Below are positions 1 through 6,688 of a stretch of 12,041 nucleotides of DNA, in pieces. The translations under genes and the position numbers were made by a program. The notes under the pieces are model-generated. The model did not search any database and had not been told where the DNA came from. It saw only the letters and a list, made by a program, of their open reading frames with translations. Position 1 is the stretch's first letter. Every line of letters begins with the position of its first letter. This stretch comes from Novosphingobium sp. (lineage in GTDB: Bacteria > Pseudomonadota > Alphaproteobacteria > Sphingomonadales > Sphingomonadaceae), in contig JAQVEQ010000087.1 in NCBI GenBank assembly GCA_028697875.1, positions 1 to 12,041 of the forward strand, in the 5' to 3' direction.

Positions 1-42
1 CCGCCCGCAAATGCCGGCTATAGGCAGTATCAGGAGAATGCA

Positions 43-849
43 ATGCTGAGTCTCGAAGGAAAAGTCGCCATTGTCACGGGCTGCGGGTCGATCGCGCCGG
101 GCTGGGGCAATGGCAAGGCGATCACCACGCTGCTGGCCCGGCAGGGCGCGACCGTGCTGGGCGTCGACCGCAATCTCGAAGCGGCCGAAGCGACCAGGGC
201 GATCGTCGAGGAAGAAGGCAACCGGCTTGCCGTCACCACCTGCGACGTGACCGACCAGCCGCAAGTCGAGAAGCTGATCGCCGAATGCATCGAACGGTTC
301 GGGCGGCTCGACATTCTCGTCAACAATGTCGGCCAGTCGGAACCGGGCACTCCGGCGACGATGGAGCCGGAAGTGTGGCGGCAGCAGCTCGATCTCAACC
401 TGACCAGCGCCTTCCTGACCTCGCGTTCCGCCCTGCCCGTGATGGAAGCGCAGGGCGGCGGCTCGATCGTCAATATCTCGTCGGTCGCCGGCCAGCGCTG
501 GGTCGGCAAGGACCAGGTCGGCTATGCCGCGGCCAAGGCGGGGCTGATCCATTTCACCAAGGTAACCGCCGTCGCCTATGCCAGGGCGGGCGTGCGCCTG
601 AACTGCGTGGTTCCGGGCCTGATGTTCACTCCGTTGCTGACACGCATTGCCGAACGCTATGCCGCCGGCGAATACGATGCGATGATTGCCAAGCGCCATG
701 CGCAAGTGCCGATGGGCAGGATGGGGGATGCCTGGGATATCGCCCACGCCGTGCTGTTCCTCGCCTCCGACGAAGCGCGCTATATCACGGGGACGGAAAT
801 CGTCGTCGATGGCGGGCTGACGGCATCGACCGGCACACCGCCCGCCTGA
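43..849 (+). CDS. SDR family NAD(P)-dependent oxidoreductase
   Basis: This 268-residue protein has the length and motifs of a classical short-chain dehydrogenase/reductase, a cytosolic enzyme that interconverts alcohols and ketones with NAD(P). The Rossmann glycine motif begins at TGCGS (residues 12-16) and continues as GWGNGKA, so it carries a few extra residues compared with the usual TGxxxGIG. Asp42 ends the second strand and suggests NAD(H) preference. The NNAG motif reads NNVG (94-97). Asn119, Ser147, Tyr161 and Lys165 (YxxxK) form the catalytic tetrad. The C-terminal ITGTEIVVDGG is typical of the family. The ATG at 43 follows AGGAG with a 6-base gap. It is separated from the next gene by about 200 bases containing a hairpin, so it may end an upstream transcription unit. 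The family is certain; the substrate is unknown. Confidence 0.95.
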   Translation: MLSLEGKVAIVTGCGSIAPGWGNGKAITTLLARQGATVLGVDRNLEAAEATRAIVEEEGNRLAVTTCDVTDQPQVEKLIAECIERFGRLDILVNNVGQSEPGTPATMEPEVWRQQLDLNLTSAFLTSRSALPVMEAQGGGSIVNISSVAGQRWVGKDQVGYAAAKAGLIHFTKVTAVAYARAGVRLNCVVPGLMFTPLLTRIAERYAAGEYDAMIAKRHAQVPMGRMGDAWDIAHAVLFLASDEARYITGTEIVVDGGLTASTGTPPA

Positions 850-888
850 AACGGCTGTCAGCGGCACTCGAAGGCATCTCACCGCACG

Positions 889-916
889 TGCAAACGGCAT
901 GCAGTTGCCGTTTGCA
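889..916. terminator. Perfect 11-bp stem-loop after the first SDR gene
   Basis: Positions 889-899 (TGCAAACGGCA) are the exact reverse complement of 906-916, with a six-base loop. The hairpin starts 40 bases after the SDR stop codon. No T-run follows, so it is not a canonical intrinsic terminator. It could be a Rho-assisted or attenuating terminator, an mRNA-end stabiliser or an operator. The structure is seen directly; the role is inferred. Confidence 0.45.
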
Positions 917-925
917 GCGAACGAA

Positions 926-956
926 GTTAGTGATTCTTCACTTTCTGCGCTATGCT
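926..956 (+). promoter_or_regulatory. Possible promoter upstream of oxygenase A (weak)
   Basis: This AT-richer patch lies in the 202-base gap before the first oxygenase gene. TTAGTG at 927-932 and TATGCT at 951-956 are 18 bases apart and could serve as -35 and -10 elements of a housekeeping promoter. The match is poor. It is listed because the hairpin just upstream and the length of the gap suggest a new transcript starts here. Confidence 0.2.
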
Positions 957-1040
957 TGCGCGCAACGGGATTCGGAGCGACAAATCCGGCTCTCGTCCCC
1001 CAAAGGCAATCGCCCGCACCAGAACGGGCAAATCCGTGAT

Positions 1041-1045
1041 GGAGA
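1041..1045 (+). promoter_or_regulatory. Ribosome binding site deciding the GTG start of oxygenase A
   Basis: GGAGA lies six bases before the GTG at 1052. No in-frame ATG occurs until residue 29, well inside the region that aligns with the paralogue downstream. Together these support translation from GTG. Confidence 0.7.
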
Positions 1046-1051
1046 AACACA

Positions 1052-2104
1052 GTGTCCAATACCCCTACTGTCATCAAGCCTGTGGCTCCGCCGCAGGTGA
1101 TCGAAGGCGCTTTCACCGAAGACCAGCACCAGCGCATGCTGAATGTCGTGCGCGAGAACGGCCCCTGGTCGCTGATCCTGGCCCAGCACTTCAAGTCGCC
1201 CGAAGAAGTGATCGCCACCACTTCCGGCGCGGTGCCCGAAGGGTTCACCCCGACCTGGGACATGTTCCTCAGCCCCGTGTTCCGCGGCTATTTCGCCAAG
1301 GCGAGCACCGTGCTGCACCCGGATATCGAGGATTGCTTCTTCAACAAGAAGTTCCTCGACCTCGTGCGCGGCTACTGGGGCGCGGACTACGCCACGCCGG
1401 AGAACATGCTGTTCAACATCCAGGGCCCCTGCCAGGGCGGCGGTAGCCCGCACCTCGATGCCACGCGCTATCGCGGGATCTCGATGCACAACTCGCCGAT
1501 CTGGCTGATGAACATCATGACCAAGACCGGCCTGTTCGAGGACTGGCGCGCCAAGAAGGCCCAGGTCATCACCTGGTACTACAAGGGCAAGATCGGCGGC
1601 GGCTTCACGTACTGGCCGGACGGCCCGCTGGAACAGCCCAAGCAGATCAAGGCCCCGATGTGGAGCCGCGCCGTGGTGGTCGAGAACGAAATGATGTTCC
1701 ACACCGCCGAAACCTGCGGCCCGGCCGCGATGCGCCGCCCGCAGGGCCTGGCGATCAACTCGCTGATGAGCCCCGACCCGACGGCGCCGGGCGGCTGGCA
1801 GATCACCACCGACGGCAAGGTCGTCCAGCAGATCCCCGAAGACGAGTTCCGCTTCCTCATCCACTGGGGCGCGGACATCTACATGGACTACAACGAGCTG
1901 AAGCGCGCGCTCGACCATACCGACGACCTGACACACGACCGGGTCTTCGACATGATTATCGCGGACCTGCGCGCGCGCGGCGTAACGTTCGAAGTTCCGA
2001 GCGATCCGCTGACCGACCAGAAGTTCATCGGCTTGCTGATCGGCGTCTACGACGCCGGCCAGCCCGCGATCTTCCCGCCCGAGCCGGAAGAACTCGCCGC
2101 CTGA
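1052..2104 (+). CDS. Predicted PhyH-like Fe(II)/2-oxoglutarate-dependent oxygenase, copy A
   Basis: I do not recognise this 350-residue protein as a named enzyme. It is clearly paralogous to the protein encoded at 3339-4403; in the core (residues about 121-193) I count roughly half the positions identical. Shared blocks are GPW (37-39), FKS-EE (47-52), FRG (77-79), NIQGP (122-126), WPDGP (188-192), FHxxExCGP (216-224) and DHTDDLT (288-294). His134-x-Asp136, His217 and Arg228 are conserved in both copies. The 11-residue step from distal His to Arg matches the metal and 2-oxoglutarate ligands known in phytanoyl-CoA hydroxylase (His264/Arg275 in the human enzyme). That makes a double-stranded beta-helix dioxygenase hydroxylating an organic substrate likely. 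No signal peptide or membrane segment is seen, so it is probably cytosolic. It uses a GTG start. The fold and cofactor are inference; the gene itself is secure. Confidence 0.9.
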   Translation: MSNTPTVIKPVAPPQVIEGAFTEDQHQRMLNVVRENGPWSLILAQHFKSPEEVIATTSGAVPEGFTPTWDMFLSPVFRGYFAKASTVLHPDIEDCFFNKKFLDLVRGYWGADYATPENMLFNIQGPCQGGGSPHLDATRYRGISMHNSPIWLMNIMTKTGLFEDWRAKKAQVITWYYKGKIGGGFTYWPDGPLEQPKQIKAPMWSRAVVVENEMMFHTAETCGPAAMRRPQGLAINSLMSPDPTAPGGWQITTDGKVVQQIPEDEFRFLIHWGADIYMDYNELKRALDHTDDLTHDRVFDMIIADLRARGVTFEVPSDPLTDQKFIGLLIGVYDAGQPAIFPPEPEELAA

Positions 2105-2113
2105 ATTTGCATT

Positions 2114-2143
2114 GATCCCTGTCGCCACTTGGTGGCAGGGATC
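2114..2143. terminator. Bulged stem-loop after oxygenase A
   Basis: GATCCCTG at 2114-2121 pairs with CAGGGATC at 2136-2143. CCAC at 2125-2128 pairs with GTGG at 2132-2135 around a three-base loop, leaving a three-base bulge on the left arm. It starts nine bases after the stop codon, a usual terminator position. No T-run follows, so partial termination or 3'-end protection of the oxygenase A message is more likely than full termination. Confidence 0.45.
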
Positions 2144-2171
2144 GCACCGGCACCGGAAAACCGGGCCGGAT

Positions 2172-2176
2172 GGAGG
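2172..2176 (+). promoter_or_regulatory. Ribosome binding site deciding the TTG start of the MDR reductase
   Basis: GGAGG lies eight bases before the TTG at 2185, an optimal spacing. The in-frame ATG at 2170 overlaps this site and has no convincing ribosome binding site of its own, so the TTG is preferred. Confidence 0.55.
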
Positions 2177-2184
2177 ATGCCGCG

Positions 2185-3297
2185 TTGAACGACACCGTGA
2201 ACCGCACGTGGCGCATTGCGCGCCCGATTGCCGGAATCCCCGGCAGGGACGATTTCGCACTAGCCCCCATGCCGATGCCCGTACCCGAAGACGGGCAAGT
2301 GCTGATGCGCACGATCTACATCAGCATCGCGCCGGGCGTGCGGCCGATGATGCCCTATGCCTCCGCCGCGCCCGACGTCGCGCAAGGCGCCAGGCGGGAG
2401 GAGATCGACGATTCCAATCCCAACCCGTCTCTGATCCGGGTCGGGGACAAGATGCGGTCGGGCATCGTCCCGTCGGATTCCCCCTTTGCCGGGGGCACGG
2501 TCGGGCAAGTCATCGAGAGCCGCCACCCGAACTACAAGCCGGGCGACTACATCTTCGGCGGGCGCTACTGGCAGGATTACGAGGCGGTCGACGGCGATGC
2601 CTCGCTCAAGATCGATCCCGCCGAGCTGCCGATCGAGGCCGATCTCAGCCTGATCGGGCGCAGTTCCTTCACCGGCTGGGTCGGATGGAAATTCTACTGC
2701 GACGGCAAGCCGGGCGAAACGATCGTCATCTCCGCTGCCGCCGGCAATATCGGCATGCTGGTCGTGCAACTGGCCAAGCAGGCCGGGCTCAAGGTCATCG
2801 GCATCGCCAGCGGGGCGGACAAGTGCCGCTTCGTCACCGGAGAGCTGGGGGCCGACGCCTGCATCGACCGCGCGCAAGAGGACATCGGGGAAGCGCTCGA
2901 CCGGCTCGCCCCGGAAGGCGTCGACATCTATTTCGACAATGTCGGCGGCAAAACCCGCACTGCGGTCTACGAGAAGCTGCGCATGTTCGGGCGGCTGATC
3001 GTCTGCGGCATGGCCGCCGAATACAACGGCATGGAAAGCGGCGTGCTGACGACCGGCGCGATCCTGGCCAAGCGGCTGCGCATCCAGGGCTTCGTCGTGC
3101 TCGACAACGACGGCGACTACGGCGATTTCCGCGCGGACATGGCGCGGATGTGGCGCGAAGGGAAACTGGTCTGGCGCCAGCACATTTTCGAGGGGCTGGA
3201 ATCCGCGCCCGACGCCCTTGCCGCCTGCCTGTCCGGCAGGAATACCGGCGGCAAGATTCTGGTCCGGGTGTCGGAGGATACCAGCAAGACCGCCTAG
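2185..3297 (+). CDS. Zinc-free MDR NADP-dependent oxidoreductase (PTGR/CurA-type enone reductase)
   Basis: With the TTG start this is a 370-residue medium-chain reductase of the leukotriene-B4-dehydrogenase/prostaglandin-reductase branch. Members reduce the C=C bond of alpha,beta-unsaturated ketones or aldehydes with NADPH in the cytosol. The N-terminal NRTWRIARPIAG resembles the usual start of this branch. The nucleotide-binding AAAGNIG lies at 184-190. GVDIYFDNVGG (245-255) is a branch hallmark. The C-terminal QHIFEGLESAPDAL (332-345) and GRNTGGKILV (351-360) match the conserved end. The cysteines and His-Glu pair of zinc-dependent alcohol dehydrogenases are absent, as expected. It sits between the two paralogous oxygenase genes, which suggests it handles an enone formed in the same pathway. 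An ATG at 2170 would add five residues. The family is secure; the substrate is unknown. Confidence 0.93.
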   Translation: MNDTVNRTWRIARPIAGIPGRDDFALAPMPMPVPEDGQVLMRTIYISIAPGVRPMMPYASAAPDVAQGARREEIDDSNPNPSLIRVGDKMRSGIVPSDSPFAGGTVGQVIESRHPNYKPGDYIFGGRYWQDYEAVDGDASLKIDPAELPIEADLSLIGRSSFTGWVGWKFYCDGKPGETIVISAAAGNIGMLVVQLAKQAGLKVIGIASGADKCRFVTGELGADACIDRAQEDIGEALDRLAPEGVDIYFDNVGGKTRTAVYEKLRMFGRLIVCGMAAEYNGMESGVLTTGAILAKRLRIQGFVVLDNDGDYGDFRADMARMWREGKLVWRQHIFEGLESAPDALAACLSGRNTGGKILVRVSEDTSKTA

Positions 3298-3338
3298 ACG
3301 TGGCAACCGCCCGGCGGATCGAATTTGGGAGACAGAGC

Positions 3339-4403
3339 ATGACCGCACAACGCCATCCCCTGACCCCGGCGGTTCCGCCGCGGCTGGTCCACGACATCTT
3401 TACCGACGAGGAAAACGCGCGGCTGTTCCACATCCTGCGCACCAAGGGTCCGTGGCGCCTGATCGCCGCGATCTATTTCAAATCGGCCGAAGAGCTGCTG
3501 GCCGTGTCCACGCGCGGCACCCAGCCGGCGGACGAGAAGCCCTCGCTCGACGATTTCCTCACGCTCGCCTTCCGCGGCTTCTTCGGCAATCACGGCCTTC
3601 CCTACGAAGAGGAAGCGCACGAGATCTTTTTCAGCCGCAAGCTTCTGGATCAGGTCAAGGCGATGCACGGGGCGCAGTATGGCGCGCCCTACATCTTCCA
3701 GTTCAACATCCAGGGCCCCTCGCACGGGTACGATCCCGGCCATTTCGACGGGCGCAGCTGGCGCGGGATGGACCCGACCAACACGCCCGCGTGGCTTGCC
3801 AGCGTCATGGCCAAGTCGGGCCTGTTCGACGCCTGGGAAGTCAAGGCCGGGCAAGTCATTTCCTATTACTACCCGTCCAACGTGGACGGCGGCTTCACCT
3901 TCTGGCCGGACGGGCCGGAGCGGCCGCCGCAACGCTTTTCCGCCCCGTTCTGGAATTCCGGGCTGGTGACGGACAACCAGCGCATGTTCCATCGCGGCGA
4001 AGCCTGCGGCCCGCGCGACAAGCGCGACAACCCGCCGGGGCTGTCGCTTTCCTCCGTGCTGGAAGCCGACGGCCCGGAAGGCTGGCGCGTGCGCGACGGC
4101 GACAAGGTGCTGGCGCGCTACGCCCCTGCCGACATGCGCATCCTGTTCCATTACAGCGCGCACGTCTTCACCGACATGGCCGATCTCAAACGCTACCACG
4201 ACCACACCGACGACCTGACGCGGGACAAGGCGTTCGAAATGCTGGTGGACGATCTCAAGCGGCGCGGGATTCCCTTTGCCGTCCCGACCGACCCGGAAAA
4301 CGACCCGGAATTCATCGCCACGCTGACCAGGGCCTATGCCATGGCACCGGCCGCTTATCCGCCCGAAGCTCCGCTGGACATGCGCCGGGGAAAGGCCGCC
4401 TGA
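3339..4403 (+). CDS. Predicted PhyH-like Fe(II)/2-oxoglutarate-dependent oxygenase, copy B
   Basis: This 354-residue paralogue of the protein at 1052-2104 aligns almost end to end with it. It shares GPW (37-39), FKS-EE (47-52), FRG (78-80), NIQGP (123-127), GGFTFWPDGP (184-193), FHxxExCGP (217-225) and DHTDDLT (288-294). The putative iron ligands are His135, Asp137 and His218, with Arg229 eleven residues after the distal His as the candidate 2-oxoglutarate anchor. The outer regions have diverged considerably, so this is an old duplication and the two copies probably act on different positions or intermediates. The open frame extends far upstream through the MDR gene, but the real start is the ATG at 3339: GGGAGA at 3327-3332 precedes it and the alignment with copy A begins there. 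It follows the MDR stop by 41 bases, so the two are probably co-transcribed. Cytosolic; enzymatic role inferred. Confidence 0.9.
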   Translation: MTAQRHPLTPAVPPRLVHDIFTDEENARLFHILRTKGPWRLIAAIYFKSAEELLAVSTRGTQPADEKPSLDDFLTLAFRGFFGNHGLPYEEEAHEIFFSRKLLDQVKAMHGAQYGAPYIFQFNIQGPSHGYDPGHFDGRSWRGMDPTNTPAWLASVMAKSGLFDAWEVKAGQVISYYYPSNVDGGFTFWPDGPERPPQRFSAPFWNSGLVTDNQRMFHRGEACGPRDKRDNPPGLSLSSVLEADGPEGWRVRDGDKVLARYAPADMRILFHYSAHVFTDMADLKRYHDHTDDLTRDKAFEMLVDDLKRRGIPFAVPTDPENDPEFIATLTRAYAMAPAAYPPEAPLDMRRGKAA

Positions 4404-4534
4404 CCCTGCAATTTCGCAAACCCGACGGAAGATCGTTTCGCATTTTGCTACTTTCGAACAATTCTGTCCCGGAAAAGCGTATTGCGGGGCGATTACACCC
4501 CAATTAGGCGGGGAACAGGACAAGAGAGAGGATC
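4404..4534 (+). other. 131-base gap before the sulfotransferase operon
   Basis: This gap is richer in A and T than the surrounding genes (for example around 4434-4465). It may hold a promoter for the sulfotransferase-hydrolase-SDR block, but I cannot name convincing -35 and -10 boxes. A weak four-base GGGG/CCCC inverted repeat (4486-4489 with 4498-4501) lies near the 3' end. No credible small gene is seen in it. Confidence 0.3.
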
Positions 4535-5710
4535 ATGGCTAGCACCGCCGACCAGACACAGACCCCCGTCTTCGATCGCGAAAATCTCCTGGCGCAGGCG
4601 CGCAAACGGGCGGGCCTCAGCGATTTCGGAGACAACTGGTTCCTCGAACCGATGGACAAGTTCATCGAATCCGCCAACGCCGAGGCACGGCTGACGCCGG
4701 CCGGCTTTGCCGGGCAGACGGAAGTCATCGTCAAGGGCCTGACCAGCCGCCTGCGCATGGTCGAGGACATCAAGCGTCACCCGGAAATCCTCGACGAACA
4801 AGTCGAAGTGGCGGGCGTGATCCTGGGCCTGCCGCGCACCGGCAGCACGATCTTCCACCGCCTTCTGGCAAGCGCGCCGGGCATGACCGCGATCCGCTGG
4901 TACGAAGCGCAGAACTTCGCCCCCTTCCCTGGCGAGGAACCGGGCAATCCGGTGGAACGGCGCGCCTATGCCCAGACGATGATCGATGGGTGGCTGGAAC
5001 TGTCGCCCGAACTCAATTCGATTCACCCGCTCGACCCCGAAGCGCCGGACGAGGAAATCCTGATCCTCGGCCAGATGTTCGTTTCGACCATGGTCGAAGG
5101 CATGACGTTCGTACCCGGCTTCACCCGCTGGCTCGACACTTACGACCAGTCGCAAGGGCACGAAGACCTCAAGACGATCCTCAAGTACCTCCAGTGGCAG
5201 GACCCCGGCCGCCGGGGCAAGAAGTGGATCCTCAAGAGCCCGTCCAACCTCCCTTACGCGGAACTGGTGGCCAAGGCCTTCCCCGGCGCCCTGCTCATCA
5301 TGACCCATCGCGATCCGCTGGACGTCGTGCCGAGCTACGTCAGCATGGAAGCCGCGCTCTACAAGATGAGCTCGACGCTGAGCGACAGGGAAGTGGGCGA
5401 GTTCTGGTTCCAGCGCCTCGCCGGCTGGATGCACCGTTTCGAGGAAGCGCGCGAACGTATCGGCGAGGATCGTTTCATCGACATCGACTACCGCCAGGTC
5501 GGCAAGGAACCGCTGGTGCAGGCCGAACGCGTCCTTGCCCGCATGGGTATTCCGACCGGCGAAGCGCTGGAAGAAGCGCTCACCGAATTCCTCGCCGGCA
5601 ACAAGCGCGAACAGCGGCCGATGCACGAATATTCGCTCGAACGCTTCGGCCTCGACAAGGATGCGATCCTGCGCGAATTCGCCAGCTACCGCGAACGCTA
5701 CATCCTCTGA
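4535..5710 (+). CDS. Sulfotransferase family protein (PAPS-type)
   Basis: This 391-residue protein belongs to the bacterial sulfotransferase family related to Sulfotransfer_3. These enzymes are expected to move a sulfonate group from PAPS to a hydroxyl. The 5'-phosphosulfate loop is LPRTGST (99-105). The stretch KWILKSPSNLP (230-240) follows, and the 3'-phosphate-binding segment is MTHRDPLDVVPSY (256-268), with Arg259 and Ser267 as the likely contacts. An N-terminal helical region of about 85 residues precedes the P-loop-like domain, as is usual for these proteins in actinobacteria and sphingomonads. No signal peptide is seen. The ATG at 4535 follows a purine-rich GAGAGAGGA. The hydrolase gene starts 11 bases after the stop, so they are co-transcribed. 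It is related to the sulfotransferase at the right end of the window. The acceptor is unknown, and many relatives have never been tested. Confidence 0.93.
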   Translation: MASTADQTQTPVFDRENLLAQARKRAGLSDFGDNWFLEPMDKFIESANAEARLTPAGFAGQTEVIVKGLTSRLRMVEDIKRHPEILDEQVEVAGVILGLPRTGSTIFHRLLASAPGMTAIRWYEAQNFAPFPGEEPGNPVERRAYAQTMIDGWLELSPELNSIHPLDPEAPDEEILILGQMFVSTMVEGMTFVPGFTRWLDTYDQSQGHEDLKTILKYLQWQDPGRRGKKWILKSPSNLPYAELVAKAFPGALLIMTHRDPLDVVPSYVSMEAALYKMSSTLSDREVGEFWFQRLAGWMHRFEEARERIGEDRFIDIDYRQVGKEPLVQAERVLARMGIPTGEALEEALTEFLAGNKREQRPMHEYSLERFGLDKDAILREFASYRERYIL

Positions 5711-5721
5711 GGGCGACAGCG

Positions 5722-6666
5722 ATGGAAATCCGCCCCGGAATCCTGCGCACGCCGGAAAGCTGCTTCGAAGGCCTGCCGGATTATCCCTTCGCCCCGCACT
5801 ACGTGGAGGTCGAGGACCCGGCACTGGGGCCGCTGCGGATGCACTATGCGGACGAAGGCGCGCGCGATGCGCCGGTCGTCCTCATGCTTCACGGCAACCC
5901 GACGTGGAGCTATCTCTACCGCCACATGATCGGCCCGGTCGCTGCCGCCGGATACCGCGTGATCGCGCCCGACATGATCGGGTTCGGCAAGTCGGACAAG
6001 CCGGCCGCGCGCGAGGCCTACGGCTTCGACCGTTTCGTGCTGTGGATGCGCCGGTTCGTCGAAGCGCTCGACCTGACGGGCACGACGCTGGTGTGCCAGG
6101 ACTGGGGCGGGCCGATCGGCCTGCGCGTCCTGTCCGAAGTGCCCGGACGGTTCGCAGCAGTGCTGGCCAGCAATACCCTGCTGCAGAACTGCGACGCGCC
6201 GCCGCTGGGCGTGCCGGACTGGCCGGGCGAAGCGATCGCCGCGTGGATCGAAACCTGCCGCACGAGCGACGACCTGCCGCTGGACGAACTGGTCGCCCGC
6301 GCCTGCGTCACCCGCCCGGCGGACGACGTGCTCGCCGCCTATGCCGCGCCCTACCCCGACGCCGCGTACAAGGCGGGGATGCTGGAAATCACCTGCGGCA
6401 TTCCGATCGCCGAAGGAGCCGAAGGGTTGGAGGCGAACCGGGCTGCCTGGCGTTTCTTCGAAACGTGGGACAAACCGTTCCTGACCGCATTCAGCGACAG
6501 CGACCCGGCGACCATCAATTGGGAAAAGGTGTTCCAGGCCCGCGTCGCCGGGGCGAAAGGACAGCCGCACACGCGCATCGCGGGCGCGGGACATTTCGTG
6601 CAGGAAGAACAGGGCCCGGCACTGGCCGAAGTCCTGATCGCCTTCCTGCGCGCCAACAAGAATTGA
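5722..6666 (+). CDS. Alpha/beta hydrolase, haloalkane dehalogenase subfamily-I-like
   Basis: This 314-residue alpha/beta hydrolase resembles DhlA/DhmA-type haloalkane dehalogenases. The oxyanion segment is HGNPTWSYLYRHMI (57-70). The nucleophile elbow CQDWGG (125-130) places Asp127 as nucleophile followed by Trp128, the residue that helps hold halide in dehalogenases. ASNTLL (149-154) follows strand 6. Asp259 in FSDSDP is the likely acid after strand 7, as in subfamily I, and His291 in GAGHF is the general base. Trp167 in the cap could be the second halide ligand. Epoxide hydrolases share the Asp-Trp elbow, but their usual HGFPE-type motif is replaced here by HGNP. The start follows GAGGG by eight bases, and the gene lies tightly between the sulfotransferase and an SDR. 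True dehalogenase activity is possible but unproven; it may hydrolyse another ester or leaving group. Confidence 0.92.
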   Translation: MEIRPGILRTPESCFEGLPDYPFAPHYVEVEDPALGPLRMHYADEGARDAPVVLMLHGNPTWSYLYRHMIGPVAAAGYRVIAPDMIGFGKSDKPAAREAYGFDRFVLWMRRFVEALDLTGTTLVCQDWGGPIGLRVLSEVPGRFAAVLASNTLLQNCDAPPLGVPDWPGEAIAAWIETCRTSDDLPLDELVARACVTRPADDVLAAYAAPYPDAAYKAGMLEITCGIPIAEGAEGLEANRAAWRFFETWDKPFLTAFSDSDPATINWEKVFQARVAGAKGQPHTRIAGAGHFVQEEQGPALAEVLIAFLRANKN

Positions 6667-6688
6667 GACAGCGAAGGGGAGAGCAACG

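Noticed and set aside
950..2260. A 436-codon open frame on the minus strand.
   Set aside because: It lies antisense to oxygenase A, whose paralogue and conserved motifs show the plus strand is coding. No domain or ribosome binding site supports the minus frame.
2112..3338. In-frame upstream extension of oxygenase B, giving an apparent 763-residue fusion.
   Set aside because: The extension overlaps the MDR gene in another frame and is Arg/Gly/Ala-rich low-quality sequence. Oxygenase B aligns with copy A only from the ATG at 3339, which has its own ribosome binding site.
4336..4542. Small 68-codon open frame across the gap before the sulfotransferase.
   Set aside because: It overlaps the end of oxygenase B and the start of the sulfotransferase, has no clear ribosome binding site, and shows no recognisable features.
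4990..5721. In-frame upstream extension of the hydrolase gene into the sulfotransferase gene (apparent 558-residue protein).
   Set aside because: The extra part is an off-frame reading of the sulfotransferase. The hydrolase begins naturally at the ATG at 5722, with GAGGG upstream and a conserved N-terminus.
5722..6666. Epoxide hydrolase as the primary call for the alpha/beta hydrolase.
   Set aside because: The Asp-Trp elbow is shared, but HGNP, the QDWGG context and the SNTLL segment after strand 6 fit haloalkane dehalogenases better. It is kept only as an alternative.
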